Position numbers and translations under genes: made by a program. A DNA stretch of 64,000 bases from NCBI RefSeq assembly GCF_947495315.1, contig NZ_CANLYD010000002.1, forward strand, positions 1 through 64,000, read 5' to 3'. Source of the stretch: an uncultured Aquimarina sp. Lineage in GTDB: Bacteria; Bacteroidota; Bacteroidia; Flavobacteriales; Flavobacteriaceae. This document shows positions 26,775 to 39,350 of the stretch, piece by piece. The stretch's first letter is position 1. Each line of letters opens with the position of its first letter. The notes under the pieces are model-generated. The model was not told the DNA's origin and ran no database searches. It saw only the letters and a program-made list of their open reading frames with translations.

Positions 26775-27683
26775 ATGAAACTCAAGAAACACAAATCGAT
26801 TTTAACACTTAGTGCACTAATAATGTTAGTCGCTTTCTCAACTATTCAAGCTCAAAGTGTAGTTACCGGAAGTTCTGGGCAAAATGGTCTCACTTTACAA
26901 CTCAATTCTAATCCAGGAGGAGCAAATTCACCATATATATTATTCGATGCTAAAAATGGAGGCGCAGGAAGTATTTTTATGATGAGACAGGAAACGAATA
27001 CATTATCTCTAAATAGTTATACCAGTAAATGGCAAAACAGAAAAGATGTAATGACGTTTACCAATACGGGAAGAGTGGGAATTAATACTGCGTCTCCAAC
27101 AATTGAATTAGATGTTAGAGGTAAAGCACATTTTAGGAGTGGTGCATTAGATATTGCCTTCTCTACTCCTTCTGGTAGAAATGGTATTATTTTCGATTCA
27201 GATAATGGTGACAACTATTCTCGATTAGACATTTTCAATGTACCAAATGCTACAGAAAGCAGCAGATATTTTAGTCTAAAATATAATTCCGATTCCCACG
27301 GTATTACCATTAGAAAAGGAGGAAGTGTAGGAATAGGAACTAACGCTCCCGGTTCTTATAAATTAGCCGTAAATGGAAAAGTACGCGCCAAAGAAGTTGT
27401 CGTGGAAACAGGTTGGGCTGATTTCGTTTTTGAAGAAGATTATAACCTTCCTACACTAGAAGAAGTAGAAAATCATATCAAGGAAAACGGACACCTTAAA
27501 GATATTCCTTCTGCCAAACAAGTAGCAAAAAATGGAGTAAGTCTAGGTCAGATGGATAGTAAACTATTACAAAAAATAGAAGAGCTTACATTATATCTTT
27601 TAGAAGAACATAAAAAGAGAAAACAACTTGAAGATATCATAAAAACATTAGAGTCTAGGTTGAATGCCTTAGAAACTAAATAA
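26775..27683 (+). CDS. Exported tail-fibre-like protein with C-terminal coiled coil
   Basis: The 302-residue protein has a signal peptide (to IQAQ, about residue 27), a middle region with repeated phrases typical of phage-tail-fibre-like surface proteins of flavobacteria (GRVGINTASPTIELDVRG, GSVGIGTNAPGSYKLAVNGKVRAKEV), then HLKDIPSAKQV and a C-terminal coiled coil (about 255-300, rich in Glu, Lys and Leu). Such proteins form trimers. Function is unknown. The stop codon shares one base with the next start (TAATG), so the genes are coupled. Confidence 0.8.
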   Translation: MKLKKHKSILTLSALIMLVAFSTIQAQSVVTGSSGQNGLTLQLNSNPGGANSPYILFDAKNGGAGSIFMMRQETNTLSLNSYTSKWQNRKDVMTFTNTGRVGINTASPTIELDVRGKAHFRSGALDIAFSTPSGRNGIIFDSDNGDNYSRLDIFNVPNATESSRYFSLKYNSDSHGITIRKGGSVGIGTNAPGSYKLAVNGKVRAKEVVVETGWADFVFEEDYNLPTLEEVENHIKENGHLKDIPSAKQVAKNGVSLGQMDSKLLQKIEELTLYLLEEHKKRKQLEDIIKTLESRLNALETK

Positions 27684-28834
27684 TGAATATGATGCAGAAA
27701 TTAAGCTCACATATTATATATCTTCTTTTTGTTATGTCCTTCAATTTTATGGTAGGACAATCAACAGAATTCCAAATTTCTGATGTACAATTAAAGATAA
27801 ATGGTCAATTATTTCCTATTAGTCAGATAACAAATTCTGATATTACTGAAGGAGATGAAGTATATATTGAGTACAGTGTCTTTAACTTCACAGAAGTACC
27901 CGGAAACAATACACCAGTCGGAAACTACAGAATCTATGAAGATGAGGCCCTTGGTATTTTTGCCAATAGCGGTACATTAAATACCGCCAATCTGATTGCA
28001 AATCTACCAGAAATACAGGGTAGCTATCCTACTTTCGATTTTCCTGCCTCGACTAATCTGGGACAACCAAATGAAAACATCAGAGGGTTTCGATTTACAG
28101 ATGGACCTTTTGACACTTCCTTAAGTGGTAATCATACATTCTTTATAGCAGTGAATACAGCTATTAGGTTTAACTCCCACGATTTGAACATTACAATAAG
28201 GCCGCCTACCATTCCTGAACTAGCTCCGGATTTTGGAAATCTGATACAGTTTTCTGTTTTTATAAACCCTTGCTTATCTTATAATGTAAACGTTACGGGA
28301 AATGCAATAGATAGTGGTCAAACTGTAAATATCGATGCGCAAAGCATTAATAAAGTTACAAGAAACGTGCTATCGGGTGGAACGTTGATCGTGAAAGCAA
28401 GAGAAGGTAAAATCACTATGAAACCTGGATATAAAGCAAGAGAAGGGTGCACATTTAAGGCCATTATTGATCCAAACACATCTTGCCCTCCGAATAGAGC
28501 CAATACTATACCTAATGAAATTAGTGGTACAATAAAGGCTCTGTCAGGATCAAGAACTGATTTAGGATTAGTAGGTGATCTTAATCTTCGAAAAGATGAT
28601 CAGATACTGATATTCCCAAATCCGGTATCAGATCAGTTTGTTATAACTTCTTCAGACAAAATACAAAAAGTTCAGATATACAATGCTTTAGGAAAATTGG
28701 TTGCTACAGAAAATTTAAACAACAAAACCAATCCTTCTAAACATATTAATGTAAGTTTTTTGACTAAGGGAATATATATAGTAAAAGTCTTTACGGAATA
28801 CGGGACATACTCTCAGAAACTAATTAAAAACTAA
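27683..28834 (+). CDS. Secreted protein with type IX secretion C-terminal domain
   Basis: The 383-residue protein has an N-terminal signal (to about residue 25; Met3 and Met4 are alternative starts). The middle part (about 25-195) is an uncharacterised beta-rich domain. Residues about 205-270 have an ITMKPGYKAREGCTFKAII segment found in many Bacteroidota exported proteins. The last 80 residues (IFPNPVSDQFVI to KLIKN) are a T9SS type A sorting domain, so the protein should cross the outer membrane. Function unknown; it lies between two other exported proteins. Confidence 0.82.
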   Translation: MNMMQKLSSHIIYLLFVMSFNFMVGQSTEFQISDVQLKINGQLFPISQITNSDITEGDEVYIEYSVFNFTEVPGNNTPVGNYRIYEDEALGIFANSGTLNTANLIANLPEIQGSYPTFDFPASTNLGQPNENIRGFRFTDGPFDTSLSGNHTFFIAVNTAIRFNSHDLNITIRPPTIPELAPDFGNLIQFSVFINPCLSYNVNVTGNAIDSGQTVNIDAQSINKVTRNVLSGGTLIVKAREGKITMKPGYKAREGCTFKAIIDPNTSCPPNRANTIPNEISGTIKALSGSRTDLGLVGDLNLRKDDQILIFPNPVSDQFVITSSDKIQKVQIYNALGKLVATENLNNKTNPSKHINVSFLTKGIYIVKVFTEYGTYSQKLIKN

Positions 28835-28838
28835 AGCT

Positions 28839-31800
28839 ATGCACATTCAAAAAACATATATAATAACATTCTTATTCATTCTGGGAATTGTACATACTAG
28901 TTTGAGCCAGGATGTCATCGGACTACCAAAAACTAATTTGGTAAAATTAGACCTTAATGGCAAAGGAGCAGGAATTGACCCCAATGTCTTAAGTAACGCT
29001 GATAAAGTTAAGGTGGTAAACACCTTAAACAGTATTCAATTAGGCCTAATCAATGAACTGAAGTCAAAAGCAACGCCTGTAAACCCAATAGTGGGTAATC
29101 AAGTAGCGAATCGGCCCGCTAATCCAAAAATTACGTTATTTAGAAACCCTGGTCTTGATGGACAATTACCCATAGATCAATTTAGAAATCAGACCACCAA
29201 TTCCTTTACCGTAGATAATTTTAATTTTACCAAAGCAAATCTACAGAGTTATAAATCTATCTTAGAACAAGCTCAGGCTTATCAATCCAGAACCAAAGCT
29301 TTGGGCTTTATTAATACTCAACTTGCCACTTCTAAGGCAACAAATGCCACTTCTAACTTTATAATTAGAAGATTTAATGAAGAGTTGGGGAGGATAGGTA
29401 AAATCTTTGGCGGTGGTGGAGAAATTAAAGTTCCTGTTTCGGGAGTTGAAGTCCCCTTTGACATCTCCGTTTTACAAGAAATTATAGAAGACCAAACAAT
29501 ACGTAGTGGTGTATTAGATGGCAATATAGATGCTCTTAAAACCGCTCAAACCGATCTAAAAGTTCGTTCGTTCTCAAATTTGAGAGAGTCAGTTAGTAGT
29601 TTTGAAAATTTAGGTGTAAAACCAGTATTGGCAGAAGACGTACCCTTATCCTCCGGTACATTTGCCACCTGGGTCACCTTAGAAGGTGAACAGCTATCCG
29701 CTTGGGAAAAGGATGCAGGGTTGACAGGGTTGACAGGGTTATTTACTCCGGAAGGTGTAGGTAATCAAACCAAAGGTTTTTCTAAATATCAGACCAACTC
29801 CGGCACTACCATCAAGAAAGGTGATAAAGTGGTAAATTTTCAACCCGGAATAGATAATTTCACGGATGGTATCGTCTACACGGTTGCTAATTCAGGAGAC
29901 GTTGTTTTTTCAAATAATTTCAATATTAATGAAACAATTTCCAGTATAGAACCCTTTTTTGATGCTAGTGGTAATATAAATTCGGATGTTGAATTTTCTT
30001 TTAGCTCCAATACATTATTAAGTGATTTATTAAACAGAGGTGACCCTAGTGGTATTGATTTTAGAAATGTAAAAGTAGCAGCAATCGATATCGAAAGTGC
30101 TACTAAAACTGTTCGGTTGATCCTAAAAGGAGATCAGTTTACCGATACCAGTTCACCTGCAAGTAGTTTAAATACTGATTCGAAATTAGCTAAAGAAGTG
30201 TTTTTACAAGCCTTAGCAATACCCAATGATCGTCAATTTGTAAGTTTAGATATCATAGGTAGTGGAGGCCAGGCGGTAGCCGACACCAATTTTAAAAAGA
30301 CTAAAATGGCACCTATCTTTTTTGAAGCTGATGCCGATATGAAAAAAGATGTGGCAGAATATCTTTTAGGAACTGGCATTTATGGTACAAGAACCGGTAT
30401 TTATGAAAAATGGATAGATGCTCTTAAAACATATGATGCTACTAATCTCAACACATTGGTCAATCGATATGGGAGTAAGATCATTCCAAAAGTAAATGTC
30501 AAAGGAACTATAGTTCCCAGAACATTGAGTGGTGGAGATAGTGACTCAAAGGCATTTATAAATAATTCTGACTACGATCTGATTATGACCGTTGAGAATA
30601 TTCCAAATATTTTTAATGATATTACCAATGCAACAGATAGAACATATTTGCAAAATAGATGGGTTGCTTTTCAAGGAGCCTTTTTTACAGAAGTTAATAT
30701 CGCTGGGGCTACTGTTAGGGATAGAATAAATTCCGGAGCTACGTCCGATTATAGAAAACTATTAGCTATCCTGCCATCGATCATTGCAGCGCATTGGTAT
30801 AAGCAAGCTCCTAGTGCAACCAAAACTCAGTTTAGCAGTTTAATCAATACCTCCAATTTGTCTACAGCCACTACCGGAATTTCCTTAGAAACTACTTTTG
30901 ATCAAAACTATTTTAATAGTTTGGCCAATCAGGTTCTCGCAGAAAAAACAATTAATATATCAGTAAATGGAAGTGTCATTACCGGAAGATTGCAGCTAAG
31001 AGGAGGAATCGAAGTAGAACAAATTGATATTGAAGCACTTGGTGGCAATACCCAGAGTAGTATTATCACAACTGTATCTTCTGATAATAATGGAAGAATT
31101 GGTAATTCACTAACCGGTGCTACAAATGATCAATTTATTTACGGAGGCACACCCGATTATAATCTGCCAGAATTGCAAATAGCTTCTTTTACTTTTGACA
31201 ATGATAATGCCGCAGTTGATATTAATAACCCTGTAGAATATGAATTAAATGAAGGAATAGAATTTAGAATTGCCGCAACGAATCTAGGTAATGTAAATGC
31301 GTCTAATGTGGATTTGGATATTTTTGTAAAAGAGCCCGGATCAAGTGGTTTCATAAAAATCCAAGGCGTAAACCGAAATATCAATATAGGCGATCAATCG
31401 TTTTTAATAGGTAATTTCGTTCCAGGCACTCCAGGCATTTACGAACTCAGAGCCGTTGTAGACTCAGAAGATAGGATTAATGAAATTGAAGAAGTTTCGT
31501 CTAATCAGTATACTAGAAAATTTAAAGTAAACGCAGACTTTATCTGTAATTCTGATGTTGATTTTACAGAATTAAAAGCAACTTTTGCCGTTGATCAATC
31601 CGACATTCCGCTGTTCATAAATTCAAGAAATCTAACAGCAGGTAATGATACTAGTAAGTTTATTGTGACTTCAACAGGTAAGGCAATTATACACGCTACC
31701 AATAAAATAGTATTTAAACCCGGAACTATCTTTAGAACTGGTTCTAAAGTACGTAGCTTCATAAGCTCTTGTCAGGATGCCAATACTCAATATAAAAATG

Positions 31801-32246
31801 AAGTAACCAGAGCGTCATCATCTCTACCTAAAACTTCAAAAAAAATCTATACTGCACAGGAAATTATATCTTCTAGAAACGAATCGGTAGCAGATATGAA
31901 CATTCCGATGTCTGAAGAATTAATGGCTGTAAAAGAAATGCTTAACCGTCGGGGCAATGTGGAGCAAACTGCTTCAGCTTTACAAGAGGATATTCAAGAA
32001 GGATTATTAATAAAAATGTACCCCAATCCGGCTACAAACATCCTTCATATAGAACACAACATATCGGATATATCTAATAGTACATTCGCAATCTATAGTA
32101 TGGAGGGTAAATTAATTAAAAAACTAGTAAAAAATGATAAAAATCAAAACAAGATATATTTAGATATAAAAGATTTAGATAGCGGTCTTTATATCTTAAA
32201 AGTTACTGGTAACCTACAATACGAAGCTATGTTTATAAAAAAGTAG
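28839..32246 (+). CDS. Large secreted CARDB-domain protein with T9SS tail
   Basis: The 1135-residue protein has a signal peptide (to about 23), a long region without recognisable domains (about 25-770), a CARDB-like adhesion domain (about 775-890: FRIAATNLGNVNASNVDL, GIYELRAVVDSEDRINEIEE), a KIVFKPGTIFRTGSKVRSFI segment, and a T9SS sorting domain from about 1057 (IKMYPNPATN). Near residue 296 a 9-nt unit is repeated and gives GLTGLTGLF. A role in surface attachment is possible but unproven. It follows the previous gene by 4 nt and ends at a strong terminator. Confidence 0.8.
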   Translation: MHIQKTYIITFLFILGIVHTSLSQDVIGLPKTNLVKLDLNGKGAGIDPNVLSNADKVKVVNTLNSIQLGLINELKSKATPVNPIVGNQVANRPANPKITLFRNPGLDGQLPIDQFRNQTTNSFTVDNFNFTKANLQSYKSILEQAQAYQSRTKALGFINTQLATSKATNATSNFIIRRFNEELGRIGKIFGGGGEIKVPVSGVEVPFDISVLQEIIEDQTIRSGVLDGNIDALKTAQTDLKVRSFSNLRESVSSFENLGVKPVLAEDVPLSSGTFATWVTLEGEQLSAWEKDAGLTGLTGLFTPEGVGNQTKGFSKYQTNSGTTIKKGDKVVNFQPGIDNFTDGIVYTVANSGDVVFSNNFNINETISSIEPFFDASGNINSDVEFSFSSNTLLSDLLNRGDPSGIDFRNVKVAAIDIESATKTVRLILKGDQFTDTSSPASSLNTDSKLAKEVFLQALAIPNDRQFVSLDIIGSGGQAVADTNFKKTKMAPIFFEADADMKKDVAEYLLGTGIYGTRTGIYEKWIDALKTYDATNLNTLVNRYGSKIIPKVNVKGTIVPRTLSGGDSDSKAFINNSDYDLIMTVENIPNIFNDITNATDRTYLQNRWVAFQGAFFTEVNIAGATVRDRINSGATSDYRKLLAILPSIIAAHWYKQAPSATKTQFSSLINTSNLSTATTGISLETTFDQNYFNSLANQVLAEKTINISVNGSVITGRLQLRGGIEVEQIDIEALGGNTQSSIITTVSSDNNGRIGNSLTGATNDQFIYGGTPDYNLPELQIASFTFDNDNAAVDINNPVEYELNEGIEFRIAATNLGNVNASNVDLDIFVKEPGSSGFIKIQGVNRNINIGDQSFLIGNFVPGTPGIYELRAVVDSEDRINEIEEVSSNQYTRKFKVNADFICNSDVDFTELKATFAVDQSDIPLFINSRNLTAGNDTSKFIVTSTGKAIIHATNKIVFKPGTIFRTGSKVRSFISSCQDANTQYKNEVTRASSSLPKTSKKIYTAQEIISSRNESVADMNIPMSEELMAVKEMLNRRGNVEQTASALQEDIQEGLLIKMYPNPATNILHIEHNISDISNSTFAIYSMEGKLIKKLVKNDKNQNKIYLDIKDLDSGLYILKVTGNLQYEAMFIKK

Positions 32247-32256
32247 TTACTTTAAT

Positions 32257-32299
32257 AAAGCACTACACTATGTGTTCCCATATGGGTAGTGCTTTTTTT
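32257..32299 (+). terminator. Intrinsic terminator after the exported-protein genes
   Basis: AAAGCACTAC (32257-32266) pairs perfectly with GTAGTGCTTT (32286-32295), followed by a T-run to 32299. It is 10 nt after the large secreted protein gene. Confidence 0.85.
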
Positions 32300-32440
32300 A
32301 CTTTAAATTTTTATTTAGTCTTAATAAATACATTTGATCTCCCATTTAGATATATTCATTTTACAGATCAGAACGAAAACTGAAGAAAGTATCCATAAAT
32401 TAATCTGTAGGTACATATTAAAAATTAAAACTGTTAAAAT

Positions 32441-33832
32441 ATGAGAATTTTAAAGCCAATGAAATCGCTTTTACTATTGATTTTATCCCTAGCGATCAAT
32501 AGCTGTGACATTGAAGATAACAATATAGAAATTAAGGAAAACACTAATGATGTTGAACAAAATTTATTAAACAAATCAAATACATACAACAATGTCAAAA
32601 GTATAGTATTGGAAGTAGGTGGCTCAAACTATCCCATGTACGACGTTCAGGGGTACTTAGACAATAATGACGATTGGTTTAAGGAAGGTGCATTAAAATT
32701 AGTAATAGGAGACTATCATCTTTACCCCAATAAAGTTAATGACCAGCTTACTACTATGTATCAAAACGGACAACGAAAGATTGCCTTAATCATCTGGTAC
32801 AATCATTTTAATCCTTCTATCACAACAGATACCTACGGACATGTTATACCAAGCAACAAGTATAAACTAACTGAACAACACGAAAGTAATTTTATTAATG
32901 TTTTAAATCAAGTAAAGTCCATCGGCTATAATGAAATCATACTGCGATTTGCAGCTCAAGGAATTGCAAGCCCTAAATCTTGGGATGAAACCTGGAACGA
33001 AGTACAATATCAAGAAAACTGGAACTTCATTAATAACACTATAAAAACTATGGAGAGCACCTTGGGTGAATCACCCCAACGTGTATATGACCTAGGAGTA
33101 GAAATGGGAGGTATTACAAAAGGGCAAACCGAAAAATATGTCAAAAAACTGTGGAACAACTTCAGATATGTTCATCCTGAATTAAAGTCTTTTGGTTTTT
33201 CTTTTGCTCATGCACCAGGTAGACTAGATAATCTAATTAAAAACCTGGCAACCACAGGAAAACTACCTGATGAGTATGCATTTGATATTTACCAAAATTT
33301 TGCAACAAAAATTGAAAACATCAAACAAGAACTGGCAGACAACGGTGAGGAAGATAAAACCATTGTTATTCAGGAGTGCCCATATAATACGCAAGAAGTT
33401 TACACTGAGATAATGCAGAGTATAACAGTTAATAATCTCAAAGTAAGATATATAATGCAATGGCCAGTTGCATATGATTCGGATATTAAACATTTCACTA
33501 TGGATTATCCTTCTGAATTTAAAGAATATATGTCTCCCTTTATTTACAATGCAGGATCAGGATGCGAAGACAAAAACTGCATCTGGATCGTAGGTCAAAA
33601 CTTTGAACCCTCAAAGGCATTTATAGGAATACGCCATCCCGAAACATATGATAAAATTTCCACATACAAGGCGAACGAGATTAATCATACTACCAAAAAT
33701 GGAAAACGAAAGATTACCTTCAGGCTTAAATCAGAGGAAGAACGAAAACTATTCGAAGAAAAAGGATTGCGAGTTTATGTAAATAATCCTACTTATAAAA
33801 AATGGGGAGATGGAAGAATAGTTAAAAAATAA
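32441..33832 (+). CDS. Unclassified TIM-barrel-like lipoprotein, possible glycoside hydrolase
   Basis: The 463-residue product is a lipoprotein (Cys22 in AINSC; Met7 at 32459 is an equally good start). The family is not recognised. Its pattern suggests a clan GH-A glycosidase: strands such as KIALIIWYN and EIILRFAAQG, a candidate acid/base Glu221 (GVEMGG) and a candidate nucleophile Glu312 (IVIQECPYN) 91 residues later. Residues about 375-463 form a separate small C-terminal domain. It lies just upstream of the GH2 gene in a glycan-degradation region, which supports but does not prove an enzymatic role. Confidence 0.55.
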   Translation: MRILKPMKSLLLLILSLAINSCDIEDNNIEIKENTNDVEQNLLNKSNTYNNVKSIVLEVGGSNYPMYDVQGYLDNNDDWFKEGALKLVIGDYHLYPNKVNDQLTTMYQNGQRKIALIIWYNHFNPSITTDTYGHVIPSNKYKLTEQHESNFINVLNQVKSIGYNEIILRFAAQGIASPKSWDETWNEVQYQENWNFINNTIKTMESTLGESPQRVYDLGVEMGGITKGQTEKYVKKLWNNFRYVHPELKSFGFSFAHAPGRLDNLIKNLATTGKLPDEYAFDIYQNFATKIENIKQELADNGEEDKTIVIQECPYNTQEVYTEIMQSITVNNLKVRYIMQWPVAYDSDIKHFTMDYPSEFKEYMSPFIYNAGSGCEDKNCIWIVGQNFEPSKAFIGIRHPETYDKISTYKANEINHTTKNGKRKITFRLKSEEERKLFEEKGLRVYVNNPTYKKWGDGRIVKK

Positions 33833-33860
33833 TTATTAAATAAGATTCTGTCTTACAAAC

Positions 33861-33892
33861 AAAACCTCGATTTTTGGGGTTTTTGCTTTTTT
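33861..33892 (+). terminator. Probable intrinsic terminator
   Basis: AAAACC (33861-33866) pairs with GGTTTT (33879-33884), with T-rich sequence after it. It separates the TIM-barrel-like lipoprotein gene from the GH2 gene. Confidence 0.5.
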
Positions 33893-33925
33893 CAATAACA
33901 TCTAAAAAAACAAGTATCGCTATAA

Positions 33926-37231
<3,306 letters not shown>

Positions 37232-37246
37232 TTTTAAGATTTCATA

Positions 37247-38365
37247 ATGACGAAAACCCGGTTTTTAATATTTTTCACATCCATTATATTTCTTAGTGTT
37301 GGATGTAAAAAAGATAGAAAAAGTCATTCTGTAGTAAAAACACAAAATCCAGAGATTGAGCTTATTACTTTATTACCCAATGACATCAACATCCCAAAAG
37401 GAATGATCTGGATTCCGGGTAAACAATTTATACAAGGGGCAACACCTGATGATACTCTAGCTATGCATCACGAGAAACCTTCTCATCCGGTAGCCGTAGA
37501 TGGATTTTTCATAGATATTACTGAAGTTACCAATGCTCAGTTTAAAAAATTCGTCCAAGAAACCGGGTATATTACATTAGCTGAAAGGAAAATTGATTGG
37601 GAAGTGATGAAAAAAGAACTACCTCCAGAGACACAAAGACCAGCAGATTCCCTCTTAGATCCAGGTTCTTTGATATTTAGAAAAATATCTTCAGGCAAAT
37701 CTAACATTTATGATTACAGCCAATGGTGGGAATGGAAGATAGGAGCCAACTGGAAACACCCTAAAGGATCCAAAAGTACAATCGAAGGAAAAGATGACTA
37801 TCCCGTAGTACATGTGGCATATGAGGATGCATTAGCTTATTGCAAATGGGCTAATCGACGACTTCCTACTGAAGCTGAATGGGAATTAGCTTCTAGAGGA
37901 GAAAAGCTTGAAACCATATATAACTGGGGCGATTCAGATGATTCATTGTCGGAAAAGGCTAATACCTGGAATGGTGTTTTCCCAAATACAAACACAGTAG
38001 AAGATGGTTTTATAGGAATATCGCCAGTTAAATCTTTTCCACCTAACTCACTAGGCCTATATGATATGGCCGGAAATGTATGGGAGTGGACTCAAGATTG
38101 GTATCATGTTCATTATTATCGGGAATTATTAGAAAATGGTATAACTCTTAATCCTAAAGGAGCGGAAGAATCCTATAATTTGAATAACTCTTTTTCAATT
38201 GAAAAAGTGATTAAAGGTGGATCTTTTTTATGTAACAAATCGTATTGTGCCAGTTATAGAAACTCCTCAAGAATGGGTAATAGTATATACTCGTCTTCAG
38301 AACATATAGGGTTTAGAACAGTCGTAACTATTAATATGTTAAAAACTCTAGATTTGAATAAATAA
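37247..38365 (+). CDS. Formylglycine-generating enzyme, lipoprotein
   Basis: The 372-residue protein has a lipoprotein signal (LSVGC, Cys20) and an FGE-sulfatase (SUMF1) domain: WIPGKQFIQG, DITEVTNAQF, RRLPTEAEWELASRG, LYDMAGNVWEWTQDWY. The C-terminal GGSFLCNKSYCASYR carries Cys329 and Cys334, matching the copper-binding cysteine pair of active formylglycine-generating enzymes. It would oxidise the CSPSR cysteine of the sulfatase encoded at 2379-3833. It lies 15 nt after the GH2 gene. Confidence 0.88.
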   Translation: MTKTRFLIFFTSIIFLSVGCKKDRKSHSVVKTQNPEIELITLLPNDINIPKGMIWIPGKQFIQGATPDDTLAMHHEKPSHPVAVDGFFIDITEVTNAQFKKFVQETGYITLAERKIDWEVMKKELPPETQRPADSLLDPGSLIFRKISSGKSNIYDYSQWWEWKIGANWKHPKGSKSTIEGKDDYPVVHVAYEDALAYCKWANRRLPTEAEWELASRGEKLETIYNWGDSDDSLSEKANTWNGVFPNTNTVEDGFIGISPVKSFPPNSLGLYDMAGNVWEWTQDWYHVHYYRELLENGITLNPKGAEESYNLNNSFSIEKVIKGGSFLCNKSYCASYRNSSRMGNSIYSSSEHIGFRTVVTINMLKTLDLNK

Positions 38366-38368
38366 AAA

Positions 38369-38387
38369 TTAAGTAAAATTATTACTT
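38369..38387. terminator. Weak hairpin between convergent genes
   Basis: TAAGTAA and TTACTTA form a perfect 7-bp stem around AATTA, right after the formylglycine-enzyme stop, with A/T-rich sequence following. It is a possible terminator of that operon. Confidence 0.35.
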
Positions 38388-38482
38388 ATAAAAAACCAAG
38401 AACCTCATAATTCAGTTTTTTCATTTTAAATTGAAAATAAGTTTTACCTTTCTGCTATAAACTAATTTTAACTGATAACTAT

Positions 38483-38857
38483 CTATTTCCCAAAATTGAA
38501 TAGTTTTTTATCTTCAAAATACATTCCTATCCAAAGTAAAATTAGTAGTGCAATCCCGACATGATTAATATCATTTAGTGCCCGAGTAGCAATTATACCT
38601 CCTAGATAACTACACAATAGGAAAAAGCCTATACGTCTAGTTTTGGGTACAACAAATAAAATAGTACTTATCAACTGTACAATCCCGAAAGGTAACATCC
38701 ATTCGGCGGCGTTTAGTTTTTCAAAATTTGTAACTAGAGGGGCAGCCTTAATAATTTTCATTACGCTTGTAGCTAACATTACTAATAAGGGAATTATCCA
38801 TATGAATCTTAACCAAGTTCGTTTTGTTTCTTTAATCGTTGTTTGCATCTTAATCAT
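38483..38857 (-). CDS. DoxX-like membrane protein
   Basis: The 124-residue protein has four hydrophobic segments (about 16-33, 52-70, 75-93, 98-113) and the ML-PFGIVQLISTILFVVP pattern of the small DoxX-like family. Function is unknown. Met4 is an alternative start. It is divergent from the MerR-type regulator gene, with a palindromic operator between the two, so the regulator probably controls it. Confidence 0.78.
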   Translation of the reverse strand: MIKMQTTIKETKRTWLRFIWIIPLLVMLATSVMKIIKAAPLVTNFEKLNAAEWMLPFGIVQLISTILFVVPKTRRIGFFLLCSYLGGIIATRALNDINHVGIALLILLWIGMYFEDKKLFNFGK

Positions 38858-38885
38858 ATAAATTAATTATTTTTGACAAAGATAA

Positions 38886-38907
38886 ACCATGGACTATAGT
38901 CAATGGT
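38886..38907. promoter_or_regulatory. MerR-type palindromic operator
   Basis: A 22-bp near-perfect palindrome, ACCAT..GACTATAGTC..ATGGT with one mismatched pair, lies between the DoxX-like and MerR genes. GACTATAGTC-centred dyads are typical of MerR-family operators. It is 20 nt before the MerR start. Confidence 0.75.
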
Positions 38908-38926
38908 CAAATGAAAAGCAAGAAAA

Positions 38927-39268
38927 ATGAAAATAGGTGATTTAGCAAAGCGTACAAGTGTATCAAGAGACACCATTCGGTTCTATGAAGGAAAGGGTAT
39001 GCTGACAAATGTTACCAGGCCCTTTGAATGGAATAATTATAAGGATTACGGCGAGGAAAATGTAAAGCGTATTCAAATCATCAAATATCTACAACGCTTT
39101 TCATTCACCTTAAAAGAATGTAAGGAATTGCTAGACCAAAAAGATGCAAGTACAGACGGTTGCATTAACAAGAGTGCCGCCTTTCAGATAAAACTAGTTA
39201 TTATCGAAAAACAAATTATAGAGCTTCAGAAAACACGTGATGCACTTATTGAAATTATGAATAAATAA
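38927..39268 (+). CDS. MerR-family transcription regulator
   Basis: The 113-residue protein begins with the MerR winged helix (MKIGDLAKRTSVSRDTIRFYEGKGM) followed by YKDYGEENVKRIQII and a C-terminal coiled coil. A single Cys in STDGCINKSAAF leaves no obvious multi-cysteine metal site. It probably regulates itself and the divergent DoxX-like gene through the 22-bp palindrome. The signal is unknown. Confidence 0.9.
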   Translation: MKIGDLAKRTSVSRDTIRFYEGKGMLTNVTRPFEWNNYKDYGEENVKRIQIIKYLQRFSFTLKECKELLDQKDASTDGCINKSAAFQIKLVIIEKQIIELQKTRDALIEIMNK

Positions 39269-39350
39269 GTAAAACAATTACATTTAATACAATCTCTAAT
39301 AAAATTGGTCCTTAATAAAAACCAAAAAATAAATTTCGACACATTAAATC

